From an uncultured Alphaproteobacteria bacterium (GTDB lineage: Bacteria; Pseudomonadota; Alphaproteobacteria; Methylaequorales; Methylaequoraceae): a stretch of 64,000 nucleotides of DNA. Positions within the stretch are counted from its first letter, which is position 1. Every line of letters begins with the position of its first letter. Positions 36,995 through 47,667 of the stretch are shown here, piece by piece. The translations under genes and the position numbers were made by a program. Below the pieces are notes generated by a model that was not told the origin of the DNA, did no database searches, and was given only the letters and a program-made list of their open reading frames with translations. Where the stretch lies: the NCBI GenBank assembly GCA_902595755.1, contig CACJRF010000007.1, positions 1 to 64,000 on the forward strand, given 5' to 3'.

Positions 36995-37991
36995 AGAGCA
37001 TATAAAAATTCCAAATCCCAAAATAGGGGTGATACTTGTTAACTTAGGAACTCCAGAAGCAACAAACTATACTTCTATGTGGAAATACTTGAGAGAGTTT
37101 TTAAGCGACAAAAGAGTCATAGAATTACCAAGAATACTATGGTTTCCAATTTTGTATTTCATAATTTTAATAGTGAGGCCTAAAAAATCAGGAAAATTAT
37201 ATGAAAAAATATGGAATAAGAAAAAAGGAATTTCTCCATTAAAAGAAATAACAGCTAAAGTAACAGAGAAATTAAGAGCAAAGATTAAAATAAGCAAGGT
37301 TCAAATAGATTATGCTATGAACTATGGGAACCCTAGCATTTCAAAAATAATGATGAGTCAATTCAATCAAGGGTGTAATAAAATACTAATAGTCCCAATG
37401 TATCCGCAATATTCTGCAACGACAACAGCATCTGTAGTAGATAATGTAAACAGAGTTTTAAAAAATATGAGATGGCAGCCAACTATAAGATTTTGCCCAC
37501 CATATTTTGATGATGAAATTTATATAAAAGCTCTTAGTAGTCAGATTGAAAAAAAAATAAAAAAAGCAAAACCAGATAAAGTCTTAGCATCGTTTCATGG
37601 GATCCCAAAAAAATACTTTATGAAAGGAGATCCGTATCATTGCCAGTGTGCAAAAACAGTAAGACTGTTAAATGAAAAGTTAAAAAGAACAAGAACAGAA
37701 GTAGAATTGTCATTTCAATCAAGATTTGGACCACAAGAATGGTTAAGACCTTATATGAACGAGAAATTCAAGGAGTTAATAGGAAAGGGGCAAAAAAACA
37801 TAGTAATGGTAGCACCAGGATTTTCTGTAGATTGTCTAGAAACATTAGAGGAGATAAAAATGGAAGGACGAGAAGAGTTTAAGGAAATGGGAGGAGAAAA
37901 ATTTGAGTACATGAGTTGTTTAAACGATTCTAAAGAGTCAATAATAATGTTAGAAAAAATAGTGAAAAGAGAACTATCTGGATGGATATAG
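36984..37991 (+). CDS. hemH: Ferrochelatase
   Basis: This 335-residue enzyme has IGVILVNLGTPEA at its N-terminus, YPQYSATTTASV, and the active-site ASFHGIPKKYFMKGDPYHCQC with the metal-site His. The C-terminal PGFSVDCLETLEEI holds the second conserved acidic block. It inserts iron into protoporphyrin IX. It overlaps hemE and hemJ at its ends (11 and 10 bp), forming a haem operon. Confidence 0.96.
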   Translation: MKPKEHIKIPNPKIGVILVNLGTPEATNYTSMWKYLREFLSDKRVIELPRILWFPILYFIILIVRPKKSGKLYEKIWNKKKGISPLKEITAKVTEKLRAKIKISKVQIDYAMNYGNPSISKIMMSQFNQGCNKILIVPMYPQYSATTTASVVDNVNRVLKNMRWQPTIRFCPPYFDDEIYIKALSSQIEKKIKKAKPDKVLASFHGIPKKYFMKGDPYHCQCAKTVRLLNEKLKRTRTEVELSFQSRFGPQEWLRPYMNEKFKELIGKGQKNIVMVAPGFSVDCLETLEEIKMEGREEFKEMGGEKFEYMSCLNDSKESIIMLEKIVKRELSGWI

Positions 37992-38413
37992 ACATTTATA
38001 AAACAGCTAAAGCACTGCATATAATTTTTTTTACCACATGGATGGCAGGGTTGTTTTATTTACCAAGACTATTTGTATATCACTGCCAAGTTAAGGCAAA
38101 AACGCAGGAATACAAAAGGTTTGTAATAATGGAAAAGAAGTTACTAAAGTATATCATGAACCCATCCTTCATATTAACTTGGATAATAGGCACGATACTT
38201 GTTATAAATATCGAGCCAGCTCTATGGTTAAACATAAAAATTATCTGTATTGTTTTGATGAGTGCTTTTCACATGTATTGTGCAAAAATAAGAAGGATAT
38301 TTGAGAACAATAACAATAAAAAGAGTGAAAACTTTTACAGGTATATAAACGAAGTACCTACAATTCTTTTTATATTAATAATATTTCTCGCAATTTTTAA
38401 ACCAGGTATTTGA
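37982..38413 (+). CDS. hemJ: Protoporphyrinogen oxidase HemJ
   Basis: This 143-residue protein has four membrane segments and the HemJ signature KALHIIFFTTWMAGLFYLPR near the N-terminus (about residues 10-29) with the conserved haem-ligand His. It oxidises protoporphyrinogen IX, the step before ferrochelatase. It overlaps hemH, so the last three steps after coproporphyrin are nearly contiguous. A 47-bp gap separates it from rho. Confidence 0.93.
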   Translation: MDIDIYKTAKALHIIFFTTWMAGLFYLPRLFVYHCQVKAKTQEYKRFVIMEKKLLKYIMNPSFILTWIIGTILVINIEPALWLNIKIICIVLMSAFHMYCAKIRRIFENNNNKKSENFYRYINEVPTILFILIIFLAIFKPGI

Positions 38414-38460
38414 CAAACCTCAAAAATTAAATTAATAATAATATTTTCCCCGAAATTATC

Positions 38461-39717
38461 ATGCATCTAAAAGATTTGAAATCTAAAAACCCTCAAGAAC
38501 TTCTGAAAATTGCAGAAGACTTAGAAATAGAGAACGCAGGAACACTAAGAAAACAAGACATGATATTTGCCATTTTAAAGCAAATGGCTATGAATAACGA
38601 TGCGATATATGGTGAAGGTGTTTTAGAAATATTACAAGATGGGTTTGGGTTCCTAAGATCTCCAGATGCAAACTATTTACCTGGACCAGATGATATTTAT
38701 GTTTCTCCAGGCCAGATAAAAAAGAACAGTCTGAGAACAGGTGATACAGTAGAAGGCGAGATGAGATCACCAAGAGAGTCCGAAAGATATTTTGCCATTA
38801 CCAAAATTGATAAAATTAATTTTGAGGAAGCCGAGAAAACAAAGCAAAGAATAAACTTTGATAATTTGACTCCACTGTACCCTGAAGAAAAATTGAATAT
38901 GGAAATTGATGATCCAACGGTCAAAGATTCAACAAATAGAGTGATGGACTTAATTGCACCCTTAGGCAAAGGACAACGAGCGCTGATTGTCGCTCCACCT
39001 CGAACTGGTAAAACTGTAATGTTACAAAATATTGCTCATTCAATAACATCAAATCATCCTGAGGTTTACTTAATTGTACTTTTAATTGATGAAAGGCCGG
39101 AGGAAGTTACAGACATGATTCGTTCGGTAAAGGGTGAAGTTGTCTCATCAACATTTGATGAGCCTGCTGTAAGACACGTTGCTGTATCTGAAATGGTAAT
39201 TTCAAAAGCAAAAAGATTAGTGGAACATAAAAGAGATGTAGTTATTCTACTCGATTCTATAACTAGATTAGCAAGGGCTTATAACACCCAGGTTCCGAGT
39301 TCTGGAAAGGTTTTAACTGGAGGTGTTGATGCTAATGCACTTCAAAGGCCAAAAAGATTTTTTGGAGCGGCAAGAAATATAGAGGAGGGGGGCTCTCTCA
39401 CGATTATAGGGACAGCACTGGTAGATACAGGTTCGCGTATGGATGAAGTTATTTTTGAGGAATTTAAAGGAACTGGGAATTCCGAAATCATATTAGATAG
39501 AAAGCTTTCTGACAAAAGGGTTTTCCCTTCAATTGATGTTACAAAATCTGGAACTAGAAAGGAAGAGCTACTTGTATCAAAAGAAGATCTTTCAAAGATG
39601 TGGATTCTTCGAAAGATTCTTATGCCAATGGGAGCAAATGACTCAATGGAGTTTTTACTAGAAAAAATCAAAAACTCAAAAAATAATGGTGATTTCTTTG
39701 AATCAATGAACTCCTAG
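38461..39717 (+). CDS. rho: Transcription termination factor Rho
   Basis: This 418-residue full-length Rho has an N-terminal RNA-binding domain with [16 protein letters not shown]. The ATPase domain has Walker [13 protein letters not shown] (about residues 178-189) and the C-terminal [21 protein letters not shown]. It terminates untranslated transcripts and limits antisense transcription, which matters in a genome with so many overlapping gene ends. Its stop abuts the xthA start. Confidence 0.98.
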   Translation: MHLKDLKSKNPQELLKIAEDLEIENAGTLRKQDMIFAILKQMAMNNDAIYGEGVLEILQDGFGFLRSPDANYLPGPDDIYVSPGQIKKNSLRTGDTVEGEMRSPRESERYFAITKIDKINFEEAEKTKQRINFDNLTPLYPEEKLNMEIDDPTVKDSTNRVMDLIAPLGKGQRALIVAPPRTGKTVMLQNIAHSITSNHPEVYLIVLLIDERPEEVTDMIRSVKGEVVSSTFDEPAVRHVAVSEMVISKAKRLVEHKRDVVILLDSITRLARAYNTQVPSSGKVLTGGVDANALQRPKRFFGAARNIEEGGSLTIIGTALVDTGSRMDEVIFEEFKGTGNSEIILDRKLSDKRVFPSIDVTKSGTRKEELLVSKEDLSKMWILRKILMPMGANDSMEFLLEKIKNSKNNGDFFESMNS

Positions 39718-40494
39718 ATGAAAATAGTAAGCTGGAATGTTAATTCCGTAAATGTTCGTAAACCACTTTTAAAAAAACTAATAGAAGAATTCTCACCTGA
39801 AGTTATTTGTCTTCAAGAAACAAAAACGGACAACAATTCATTTCCAACTAATTTTTTTGAAACAAAAAATTATAAATGTTGTCTTAATGGAATGAGATCC
39901 TACAACGGTGTAGCTATAATATCAAAGGAACAGCCTAAGGAGTTTTTTTGTCATGATTATTGCGAAAAAAACGATGCACGACATATTGAAGTTGAAATTG
40001 GCGGATATAAAATACATTCGGTTTATGTACCTGCTGGAGGCGATGAGCCCAATGCGGCTACAAATAAAAAATTTCAGCATAAGTTAGATTTTCTAGATCG
40101 CCTTTCAGAGTTTGTTGCAGATAGAAAAAAAGATAAAATGGTGCTATGTGGTGACTTAAACGTTGCACCGCACGAAGATGATGTTTGGTCACATAAACAA
40201 TTAAAAAATGTTGTAAGTCACACTGATATTGAGAGAAAAAAATTGTTAAAAATAATGAAAAATGGAAACATGCATGACATGATAAGAAAATTTATAAATC
40301 CGCCAAATAATATTTATACTTGGTGGAGCTATAGGTCACCAAACTTTAAGATAAATAATAGAGGAAGAAGACTAGACCACATTTGGTGCTCAGAACTCGC
40401 ATCGAGCAATGTTATAAATGCAAAAATACTAGATAAATTTCGTTCTGATGAACGGCCATCAGATCATGTACCAATTTTAATCCATATAAATTGA
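39718..40494 (+). CDS. xthA: Exodeoxyribonuclease III
   Basis: This 258-residue endonuclease/exonuclease/phosphatase-fold enzyme has SWNVNSVNVRKP, ICLQETKTDN with the metal-binding Glu, LCGDLNVAPHEDDVW, RRLDHIWCS and the C-terminal SDHVPILI with the catalytic His. It repairs abasic sites. It begins immediately after the rho stop codon. In many alphaproteobacteria mnmE follows rho, but here mnmE lies 23 kb further on. Confidence 0.94.
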   Translation: MKIVSWNVNSVNVRKPLLKKLIEEFSPEVICLQETKTDNNSFPTNFFETKNYKCCLNGMRSYNGVAIISKEQPKEFFCHDYCEKNDARHIEVEIGGYKIHSVYVPAGGDEPNAATNKKFQHKLDFLDRLSEFVADRKKDKMVLCGDLNVAPHEDDVWSHKQLKNVVSHTDIERKKLLKIMKNGNMHDMIRKFINPPNNIYTWWSYRSPNFKINNRGRRLDHIWCSELASSNVINAKILDKFRSDERPSDHVPILIHIN

Positions 40495-40499
40495 TATTT

Positions 40500-40853
40500 T
40501 TATAAAATACTTTTTCCACAAAGAAGATGAAAATGAAAATGAGGAACCTCTTGCCCACCATCTCTGCCAATGTTGGTAGTCAATCTGTAACCATTATCTA
40601 GTTTTAGCTTTTTCGCGATCTCTTTTATTGATTTGTAAAAATTTGCTTGCTCAGTTGAGCTAGCATTTTCTGAAAAGTCAGTAAAGCTACAATAATTTGC
40701 CTTGGGAATTATTAAAACATGTGTTTTGGCTTGCGGATTAATATCATTGAATGCATAAACATGGTCATTTTCATAAACTTTTTCTGATGGAATTTCATTT
40801 CTTAGAATTTTAGCAAAAATATTTTGATTATTATAATTTTTAATGTCAATCAT
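40500..40853 (-). CDS. hinT: HIT family hydrolase (HinT-like)
   Basis: This 117-residue protein has NIFAKILRNEIPSEKVYEND near the start and the histidine triad VPHFHFHLLCG at the C-terminus. HinT-type proteins hydrolyse adenosine phosphoramidates. It overlaps the end of hisE by 8 bp and closes the histidine operon, an arrangement seen in other alphaproteobacteria. Confidence 0.92.
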   Translation of the reverse strand: MIDIKNYNNQNIFAKILRNEIPSEKVYENDHVYAFNDINPQAKTHVLIIPKANYCSFTDFSENASSTEQANFYKSIKEIAKKLKLDNGYRLTTNIGRDGGQEVPHFHFHLLCGKSIL

Positions 40854-41136
40854 TTTCTTTTCTTTTTTTTAGAACATCTAGGACTTCATCTAGCGATATA
40901 TCGCTATATTCGAGTAGTATCATAAAATGAAATAAAAGGTCAGCAGACTCCTCAGTAATTTCCTTTTTCCCTTCGCCCAGAAAAGCCGAAACAGTTTCAA
41001 AAGCCTCCTCACCAAATTTATTAGCTATTTTTATTTTTCCTTTTTCAAAAAGACCTGACACGTATGAATCCTTTGAAGGATTCTCTTTTCTATCTTTTAT
41101 AATAAGAGAAAGTTCCTTTAAAATATTATTTCCCAT
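40846..41136 (-). CDS. hisE: Phosphoribosyl-ATP pyrophosphatase
   Basis: This 96-residue helical protein has the metal-binding EEAFETVSAFLGEGKKEITEE region (about residues 38-57) and ESADLLFHFMILLE. The length is normal for stand-alone HisE. It performs the second step of histidine synthesis. It lies 11 bp after hisF in the his operon. Confidence 0.94.
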   Translation of the reverse strand: MGNNILKELSLIIKDRKENPSKDSYVSGLFEKGKIKIANKFGEEAFETVSAFLGEGKKEITEESADLLFHFMILLEYSDISLDEVLDVLKKRKEND

Positions 41137-41147
41137 AATTAGCCTAA

Positions 41148-41903
41148 TTATATTCTTACATTAACTCCATTAGAATTTAAATATCTTTTTACGTCTTCAA
41201 TTGAAAATTTTTTATAATGAAAAACAGAAGCCGCAAGTAACGCGGATGCTTTTCCAATATTAACACCATCTAAGAAATCTTGTAATTTCCCAACTCCTCC
41301 GGACGCAACCACTGGAACTGAGACAGAGGATGCTATCTTTTCAGTTAGTTTAAGATCATATCCATCTTTTGTTCCATCTCTATCCATTGAGGTTAGTAAA
41401 ATCTCACCAGCACCCAAAGATACTGCTTTTTGGGCCCATGCAATAGCATCCATTTTTGTGTCAATACGACCACCATTAATAAAAACATTCCATTTTTTAC
41501 CTACTAGTTTTGCGTCTATTGCAACAACAATGCATTGATTTCCAAATCTTTTTGCACCATGTGAAATCAACTCTGGATTTTTAATCGCAGCACTGTTGAG
41601 TGAGACTTTATCGGCCCCAACATCTAAAAAGCTCTTCATGTCCTCAACACTTGAGACTCCTCCACCAACGGTAAGCGGAACGAAAATATTTTCAGCAGTT
41701 TTTTCTATAACATCAATTATCGGCTTCCTTTTTTGATGTGTTGCGGTTATGTCAAGAAAAGTTATTTCGTCAGCACCTTCGTTACTATAAATTTTTGCTT
41801 GTTCGACCGGATCTCCTGCATCTTTTAATGAAACGAAGTTTATCCCTTTTACAACTCTTCCATTATTGACATCTAAGCAAGGTATAATTCTAGTATTAAC
41901 CAT
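41148..41903 (-). CDS. hisF: Imidazole glycerol phosphate synthase, cyclase subunit
   Basis: This 251-residue TIM barrel has the N-terminal [16 protein letters not shown] with catalytic Asp near residue 11 and the second catalytic Asp in [15 protein letters not shown]. It uses ammonia from HisH to make imidazole glycerol phosphate. It lies 2 bp downstream of hisA. Confidence 0.97.
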   Translation of the reverse strand: MVNTRIIPCLDVNNGRVVKGINFVSLKDAGDPVEQAKIYSNEGADEITFLDITATHQKRKPIIDVIEKTAENIFVPLTVGGGVSSVEDMKSFLDVGADKVSLNSAAIKNPELISHGAKRFGNQCIVVAIDAKLVGKKWNVFINGGRIDTKMDAIAWAQKAVSLGAGEILLTSMDRDGTKDGYDLKLTEKIASSVSVPVVASGGVGKLQDFLDGVNIGKASALLAASVFHYKKFSIEDVKRYLNSNGVNVRI

Positions 41904-41905
41904 CT

Positions 41906-42631
41906 TTAACTCTCCAATATTTCAACAGCCTTATTTACAGAGAACTTATTTTCATAGATTGCTTTTCCTGAAATCACACCGATTAAGTTTTTTTTTTTAA
42001 GCGACTTAATTTTTTTTAAATCATCTAATGAAGATACTCCTCCAGATGCAATTACGTTTAACTTAGTGTTTTTAAGTAAATTCTTAAGTTGATTTAAACT
42101 TACACCCTCCATCAATCCATCTTTTTCGATATCTGTAAAAATGACACAAGAAACCCCAATATTTTCATACAATTTTGATAACTTACCAACTTCAATGGTA
42201 CTTGTTTTTGACCAACCTTCTGTTGCAACCATCCCTTTTTTGGCGTCAATTCCAACGGCAATCCGTCCCGGGTAATTTTCACAAAGTTGCTCAATAATTT
42301 TTGGGTTCTCCAAAGCAATTGTTCCCAAAACAACTCTATCTATCCCATTATTTAAATAAAAACTAGCAGATTCTTGAGTTCTTATTCCTCCACCAACTTG
42401 AATTTTAGTTTTAGAATTTTTTTTAATATCTAAAATTACTTTCTGGTTAATACTTTTTCCTTTAAATGCACCATCGATATCAACAACATGAATCCATTTA
42501 GCACCAGCTCTTGAAAATTTCTTTGCAATTTCAACAGGATTATCTCCGTATACTGTTACTTCATCAAGACGCCCTTGCTTCAACCGAATAAACTTTCCAT
42601 CCTTTATATCAATCGCAGGGTAAAAATTCAT
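41906..42631 (-). CDS. hisA: Phosphoribosylformimino-AICAR phosphate isomerase
   Basis: This 241-residue barrel is related to HisF, with [14 protein letters not shown] (catalytic Asp near residue 8), VGGGIRT and [13 protein letters not shown] (second catalytic Asp). It performs the Amadori isomerisation in histidine synthesis. It abuts hisH with no gap. Confidence 0.96.
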   Translation of the reverse strand: MNFYPAIDIKDGKFIRLKQGRLDEVTVYGDNPVEIAKKFSRAGAKWIHVVDIDGAFKGKSINQKVILDIKKNSKTKIQVGGGIRTQESASFYLNNGIDRVVLGTIALENPKIIEQLCENYPGRIAVGIDAKKGMVATEGWSKTSTIEVGKLSKLYENIGVSCVIFTDIEKDGLMEGVSLNQLKNLLKNTKLNVIASGGVSSLDDLKKIKSLKKKNLIGVISGKAIYENKFSVNKAVEILES

Positions 42632-43282
42632 TTAGTTTATCTCAATAAATGTTTCGAGAAACTTTAAACCAAATAAGTGGCTTTTTTCAGGATGAAACTG
42701 GGTTCCTATAATATTTTCTTTCTTTACCATTGCGGTGATTTCTCCTCCATATTCAGTTGATAAAATTAGATTATTTTTATCTTCTAATATTAATTCGTAA
42801 CTATGAACAAAGTAAGCACTAAAATTTTTCTTCAAATCTAATTTTTCTCCAATATTTTTTATAAAATTATCTCGTCTTTTAACTATTAGTTTATTCCAAC
42901 CCATGTGTGGTATTTTTATTGATTCGTTAATTTGTGGTATTCTAGTAACTTTACCTGGAATCCAGTTTAGCCCAGAATGACAACCGTCTTCGAAACCTTT
43001 TGTTGATAACATTTGCATTCCCACGCAAATTCCAAGAAAAGGTTCACAGCTTTTAAAAACCTTTTCTTCAAGAACATTAAGAATTTTTTTTTGTTTTAAA
43101 CCTTCAATACAGGTATTAAACGAACCCACACCTGGGAGTATTATATGAGAGGCCTCCTTTATTTTTTCCTTTTTAGAACTTACTACTATTGAGTTTTTAG
43201 TTCCCACTAAAATCATTCTAAGAGCATTATATACTGACTTTATATTTCCAGAGTCATAATCAATAACACAAATCTTCTTCAT
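42632..43282 (-). CDS. hisH: Imidazole glycerol phosphate synthase, glutamine amidotransferase subunit
   Basis: This 216-residue class I amidotransferase has HIILPGVGSF, the nucleophile Cys in FLGICVGMQML, and the His-Glu of FHPEKSH near the C-terminus. It supplies ammonia to HisF. It sits between the DUF2628 gene and hisA. Confidence 0.96.
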   Translation of the reverse strand: MKKICVIDYDSGNIKSVYNALRMILVGTKNSIVVSSKKEKIKEASHIILPGVGSFNTCIEGLKQKKILNVLEEKVFKSCEPFLGICVGMQMLSTKGFEDGCHSGLNWIPGKVTRIPQINESIKIPHMGWNKLIVKRRDNFIKNIGEKLDLKKNFSAYFVHSYELILEDKNNLILSTEYGGEITAMVKKENIIGTQFHPEKSHLFGLKFLETFIEIN

Positions 43283-43286
43283 TATA

Positions 43287-43631
43287 TTATTTTGCCAAGA
43301 ATTTTATTAGCGCTTTTACTCTTGAGCTTGCGCCAATAATCTTTACTGGGTGAAATTTATTAGACAAAAACTTCTGAATTAGCAAATCCCTTCCCAAAAA
43401 GCCCCAACAAAAGTTTGAAAATAAGACAACTAGAAAATAAAACTTCCCTATATTTAGATAATATAAAATTGCTATGAATGACATAGTTGTCAAAAGACCA
43501 AAAAATAACGGAAGCCACAATAAATTAAAGGCTGCCCACAACGGTCCATAAATGAAAGCTAAATAGGAAAAACCTGTTTCTAGAACTTCGTAATTATCTT
43601 CATCTTTTTTTAAAATAATATAATCATTCAT
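43287..43631 (-). CDS. DUF2628 family membrane protein
   Basis: From the ATG at 43631 the protein is 114 residues, which avoids overlap with hisB; the open frame continues further into hisB but that extension is not supported. It has two or three membrane segments (about residues 24-75) around YGPLWAAFNLLWLPLFFG. DUF2628 proteins commonly sit between hisB and hisH in alphaproteobacteria, as here, but their function is unknown. Confidence 0.8.
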   Translation of the reverse strand: MNDYIILKKDEDNYEVLETGFSYLAFIYGPLWAAFNLLWLPLFFGLLTTMSFIAILYYLNIGKFYFLVVLFSNFCWGFLGRDLLIQKFLSNKFHPVKIIGASSRVKALIKFLAK

Positions 43632-43638
43632 AAAAAAT

Positions 43639-44226
43639 TTAAAGTTTCCCTTTAGTCGAAGGAATTTCATGGGACCTGTCTTTATCAATAGCTAATGACT
43701 CTCGTAAAGCCCTTGCCAATCCTTTATAGCAAGATTCAATTATGTGATGGTTATTTTCGCCATATAATGTTTCAATATGCAAAGTTATCCCAGCATTTTG
43801 GGCAAATGCCTGGAACCATTCTTTAAAAAGTTCTGTATCCATTTCTCCTAGTTTTGGTTTTGTCATTTTTACTTTCCAAATGAGGTACGGACGGTTAGAA
43901 CAATCTACTACCACTCTGGATAGTGTTTCATCCATAGCGGAAAGTGCTTGACCAAAACGCGTTATCCCAACTCTATCTCCTAATGCTTTATTTAGAGCTT
44001 CACCTATTGCCAAGGCACTATCTTCAGTTGTGTGATGATAATCAATATGTAAATCACCTTCGGCATGGACTTTAAGGTCTATTAAGCTGTGTTTTGAAAG
44101 TTGATCAAGCATATGATCCAAAAATCCAATGCCCGTATTTATTTCACTTTTACCAGTTCCATCAATATTTACCTCAACATTAATGTTGGTTTCTTTTGTT
44201 TTTCTATTTAGAGAGTAACGTCGCAT
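43639..44226 (-). CDS. hisB: Imidazoleglycerol-phosphate dehydratase
   Basis: This 195-residue stand-alone dehydratase has the metal-binding blocks [35 protein letters not shown], and a matching C-terminal [20 protein letters not shown]. It is the first gene of the minus-strand his run hisB-DUF2628-hisH-hisA-hisF-hisE-hinT. It is divergent from hslV across 70 bp. Confidence 0.97.
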   Translation of the reverse strand: MRRYSLNRKTKETNINVEVNIDGTGKSEINTGIGFLDHMLDQLSKHSLIDLKVHAEGDLHIDYHHTTEDSALAIGEALNKALGDRVGITRFGQALSAMDETLSRVVVDCSNRPYLIWKVKMTKPKLGEMDTELFKEWFQAFAQNAGITLHIETLYGENNHHIIESCYKGLARALRESLAIDKDRSHEIPSTKGKL

Positions 44227-44296
44227 AAATAAATTGTTGGATATTATTTTTAAAATATATAGATTAATATTAATTTATCAATGAGACTATAATTTT

Positions 44297-44845
44297 ATGA
44301 AAAACGACAAAGTGTTTGATAGCTGGCATGGGACTACTGTAGTTTCTGTGAGAAAAAACAAAGAAGTTGTTATCGCTGCAGACGGTCAAGTTACTTTGGG
44401 TGACACGGTAATAAAGGCAAATGCTAAAAAGGTTAGGCCACTTGCGAATGGCAAGGTTATTACCGGGTTTGCAGGTGCTACAGCTGATGCTTTTTCATTA
44501 TTTGAACGGTTGGAATCAAAATTAGACAAATATTCTAATAACTTGATGAGGGCTTGTGTTGAGCTGGCAAAAGATTGGAGAACAGATAGATATTTGAGAA
44601 GACTTGAGGCCATGATGCTTGTTGCAGATAATGAAACTAGTTTGATACTCAGTGGGACTGGAGATGTTTTGGAGCCAAAAGATGGTCTGATGGCTATTGG
44701 TTCTGGAGGTAATTTTGCTTTAGCTGCGGCCAGAGCATTAAGGAATTCTAAGCTTTCTGCAGAAGAGATAGCAAAGCAAAGTCTTGAGATAGCTGCTGAT
44801 TTGTGCATTTATACCAATAATAATATTATTCTAGAAAAAATTTGA
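44297..44845 (+). CDS. hslV: ATP-dependent protease subunit HslV
   Basis: This 182-residue threonine peptidase has a 12-residue propeptide (ending DSWHG) whose removal would expose Thr13 of TTVVSVRKN as the nucleophile. The [14 protein letters not shown] and [16 protein letters not shown] blocks are typical. It forms the two-ring proteolytic chamber that works with HslU. It overlaps hslU by 4 bp. Confidence 0.97.
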   Translation: MKNDKVFDSWHGTTVVSVRKNKEVVIAADGQVTLGDTVIKANAKKVRPLANGKVITGFAGATADAFSLFERLESKLDKYSNNLMRACVELAKDWRTDRYLRRLEAMMLVADNETSLILSGTGDVLEPKDGLMAIGSGGNFALAAARALRNSKLSAEEIAKQSLEIAADLCIYTNNNIILEKI

Positions 44846-46155
44846 TGACATCATTTACACCACGTGAAATAGTTTCTGAATTAGATAGATTTATTGTTGG
44901 CCAAGACTCTGCTAAAAAAGCTGTTGCGATTGCTTTGAGAAATAGGTGGCGAAGACAACAAGTTAAAGGATCCCTTAAAGACGAAATTCTTCCGAAAAAT
45001 ATTCTTATGATAGGACCTACTGGAGTTGGAAAAACAGAAATTGCCCGTAGATTAGCTAAAATAGCCGATGCGCCCTTTATTAAAGTTGAAGCAACTAAAT
45101 TTACAGAAGTAGGATATGTAGGTCGAGATGTAGAGCAGATTATCCGTGATTTATTGGAAATTTCTATCAATATAAATAAAGATAACCAGAAAAAGGAAGT
45201 AAATGCTAAAGCTGAACTTAACGCTGAGAAAAGAGTAATCGAGGCTTTAGTAGGCTCATCTGCAACAAATCAGACCAGGGAGAAATTTAAAAAGATGTTA
45301 AGAAATGGTGAGCTTGATAATCAAGATATAGAAATTGAGATATCGCCAAAATCTCAGTCACCTCTAAAGTCGATGGATATTCCTGGAATGCCTGGCGGTA
45401 TGATGGGTATGATTAATCTAGGAGATCTTCTTGGTAAAGGCTTCGGGAAACCAAAAGAGAAAAGAAAACTATCCGTAAAGGAGTCATACGAAATTTTGTT
45501 AGATGAAGAGTCTGAAAAGCTTATTGATAACGACAGTTTAATCAAAAGGGCAATCAAAAATGTAGAGGATGATGGAATTGTTTTTATTGACGAAATAGAT
45601 AAAATTTGTGGAAAAAACTCAGGGTCTTCTGCTGAAGTAAGTAGAGAGGGTGTTCAAAGAGACTTATTACCTTTAATAGAAGGTTCAACTGTCTCAACAA
45701 AATATGGATCTCTGAAAACTGATCATATTTTATTTATTGCATCTGGTGCATTCCATTTAGCAAAGCCATCTGATCTTCTTCCAGAACTCCAAGGCAGACT
45801 TCCAAATAGAGTCGAACTTTCTCCTTTAATTAGAGATGACTTTATAAGGATTCTAAAAGAACCTGAAAATAATTTATTGAAGCAGTATATTGAGCTTATA
45901 TCAAGCGAAGGTGTAAAATTAGTTTTTAAAGAAGACGCAATTGCAGAAATTGCTGAGATTGCTGCAAAAGTTAATGAAGAAATTGAAAATATTGGAGCTA
46001 GACGGCTTCATACAATTTTAGAAAAGATTCTTGAGGAAATCAGTTTTTCTGCATCAGATAAAAAAATTAAAGAGATATCGATTGATAAAATTTATGTAAA
46101 AAAACAAATTGGAGATGTCTATAAAGATATAGACTTAACTAAGTTTATTCTTTAA
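44842..46155 (+). CDS. hslU: HslU ATPase subunit of the HslUV protease
   Basis: This 437-residue AAA+ unfoldase has Walker [18 protein letters not shown] (near residues 56-72), Walker [12 protein letters not shown], and a Met/Gly-rich segment ([11 protein letters not shown]) in the intermediate domain. It unfolds substrates for HslV. Its last 21 bp overlap the end of the convergent smr gene. Confidence 0.97.
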   Translation: MMTSFTPREIVSELDRFIVGQDSAKKAVAIALRNRWRRQQVKGSLKDEILPKNILMIGPTGVGKTEIARRLAKIADAPFIKVEATKFTEVGYVGRDVEQIIRDLLEISININKDNQKKEVNAKAELNAEKRVIEALVGSSATNQTREKFKKMLRNGELDNQDIEIEISPKSQSPLKSMDIPGMPGGMMGMINLGDLLGKGFGKPKEKRKLSVKESYEILLDEESEKLIDNDSLIKRAIKNVEDDGIVFIDEIDKICGKNSGSSAEVSREGVQRDLLPLIEGSTVSTKYGSLKTDHILFIASGAFHLAKPSDLLPELQGRLPNRVELSPLIRDDFIRILKEPENNLLKQYIELISSEGVKLVFKEDAIAEIAEIAAKVNEEIENIGARRLHTILEKILEEISFSASDKKIKEISIDKIYVKKQIGDVYKDIDLTKFIL

Positions 46156-46650
46156 TTTTTTTAAATAAACAATATAAGCACCTTTTCCTCCTTGGTCAGG
46201 CCTAGCATAGTCAAACCAAAGAACTTTATTAAATAATGCTTTTGAATTAAGCCAATCAGGTATTTTTTTATTTAGGATACCTGTTCCTTGCCACCCCTGG
46301 GTAACACCTAATCTTTTCCCTTTTCCACAGATAATCAATAGGAGTCTATTTTGTGTCTCAAAATTATTGGTTATAAATTTGAAAACCGCCATCTTACTTT
46401 CCTCTACAGTTCTTCCATGCAAATCGAGTTTATTTGAGATTTTAATTTGATTTTTTAAAATCCTTTTATGAGTATTCTTTTCTAAGTTTCCCCATTCACT
46501 AGATAGCACAGTTTCTAAGTCAGCAGTACTTTTAGTGGTTTGATTAGAAGTTGTTCTCGGGGTAATTTTTTTTATAATAGGTTTGGCCGTCCCTTCCTTT
46601 CTAATAGGCTTTACGGACTCTTTAAAAACATCCCATTCTTTATCACTCAT
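46135..46650 (-). CDS. Smr-domain protein
   Basis: This 171-residue protein has an unstructured Thr/Lys-rich N-terminal part and a C-terminal Smr domain (about residues 95-170) with [19 protein letters not shown] and the [11 protein letters not shown] motif. Smr domains cut or bind nucleic acids. Its molecular role here is not known. It lies directly downstream of mltA, as in many alphaproteobacteria. Confidence 0.9.
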   Translation of the reverse strand: MSDKEWDVFKESVKPIRKEGTAKPIIKKITPRTTSNQTTKSTADLETVLSSEWGNLEKNTHKRILKNQIKISNKLDLHGRTVEESKMAVFKFITNNFETQNRLLLIICGKGKRLGVTQGWQGTGILNKKIPDWLNSKALFNKVLWFDYARPDQGGKGAYIVYLKKLKNKLS

Positions 46651-47667
46651 TTAATTACTATATGGAATTAAAGCGTACAGATAAATTTGTTTTTTTAATC
46701 TTCCTGCAATTTTTTCAGAATCTGAATTGTTTCCCGTGAAAAGATCCGCCCTATTGGCCCCTTTAATTGCACTTCCTGTATCAAGTGAAATAGCAAGTTT
46801 ATGTTTTCCTTCTTTCAAGTATTCTATAATAAAAGGAATCCCAATAGGATAATTATCTTTATCAATAGCTATACTGAAATTTGGTTTGAGTTCTAATCCT
46901 AAGGCTCCCTTGGGATGAATAGATTTTCTCGTTTCTTCGATCTTAAAAAATATGTATCTCTTATTTTGCTCCATAATGGAGTATGCCTCTTCTCGATTAT
47001 TCCTCAACCAAGATTTAATTGTAAATAAGTCTATTTGTTTAGGATTAATTTTATTTTGCTTAATCAATATCTTACCAATAGATTTATATGGAAGATTATT
47101 ATTTCCCTCATAGGCTACTTTTACTTTTTTACCATCTTCAAAAATACCTATACCCGATCCTTGAATTTGAAGAAAGAATAGGTTTATGTAGTCATCTGTC
47201 CATAAAATCACATCTTCTACATTATAATTTTTGTCAATAAAAGATCGTGACTTGAGATTATACATCTTGTTTTTCTTAAGTATTGGGTGTTTATATTTTT
47301 GGTTTTTTATAAAAGAGACTTTAATGGTTGGTTCATAGTATCCAGTAATAAGACCAGCTGGAGCGTTGTTTTTATATACCTTAATATTTTTATTCATTAA
47401 GTCTTTAAAATTATTTTGAGTTTTTTTTAATTTCAAACAAAATTTTTTCCAATCTTCAGTTGAGCCAAATTTTGGGTATTGTTTATTTTTTTTAATATTT
47501 ATCAAAAACTGTTTAGATTGGCAGTTCTGATTCATCGTGGAAGCAAGAATATTGATCTCTTGATTACTAAAATATTTAAAATGGTCGAAAGCGTATATGC
47601 CTTGACTTAAAATACTTGATAGTAGGATTAAAAAAAAAGAAAATTGAAAATTAACTATTTTCTTCAA
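46651..47667 (-). CDS. mltA: Membrane-bound lytic murein transglycosylase A
   Basis: This 338-residue protein has a signal peptide (MKKIVNFQFSFFLILLSSIL) and the MltA domain with LITGYYEPTIK and the C-terminal 3D-type segment ISLDTGSAIKGANRADLFTG, which contains the catalytic Asp. It cleaves peptidoglycan strands. It overlaps the TIM44-like gene by 17 bp and abuts smr. Confidence 0.93.
   Translation of the reverse strand: MKKIVNFQFSFFLILLSSILSQGIYAFDHFKYFSNQEINILASTMNQNCQSKQFLINIKKNKQYPKFGSTEDWKKFCLKLKKTQNNFKDLMNKNIKVYKNNAPAGLITGYYEPTIKVSFIKNQKYKHPILKKNKMYNLKSRSFIDKNYNVEDVILWTDDYINLFFLQIQGSGIGIFEDGKKVKVAYEGNNNLPYKSIGKILIKQNKINPKQIDLFTIKSWLRNNREEAYSIMEQNKRYIFFKIEETRKSIHPKGALGLELKPNFSIAIDKDNYPIGIPFIIEYLKEGKHKLAISLDTGSAIKGANRADLFTGNNSDSEKIAGRLKKQIYLYALIPYSN

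Noticed and set aside
44288-44293. TATAAT as the hslV promoter -10
   Set aside because: It lies only 3 bp before the start codon, too close for a normal transcript start, and no -35 is evident.
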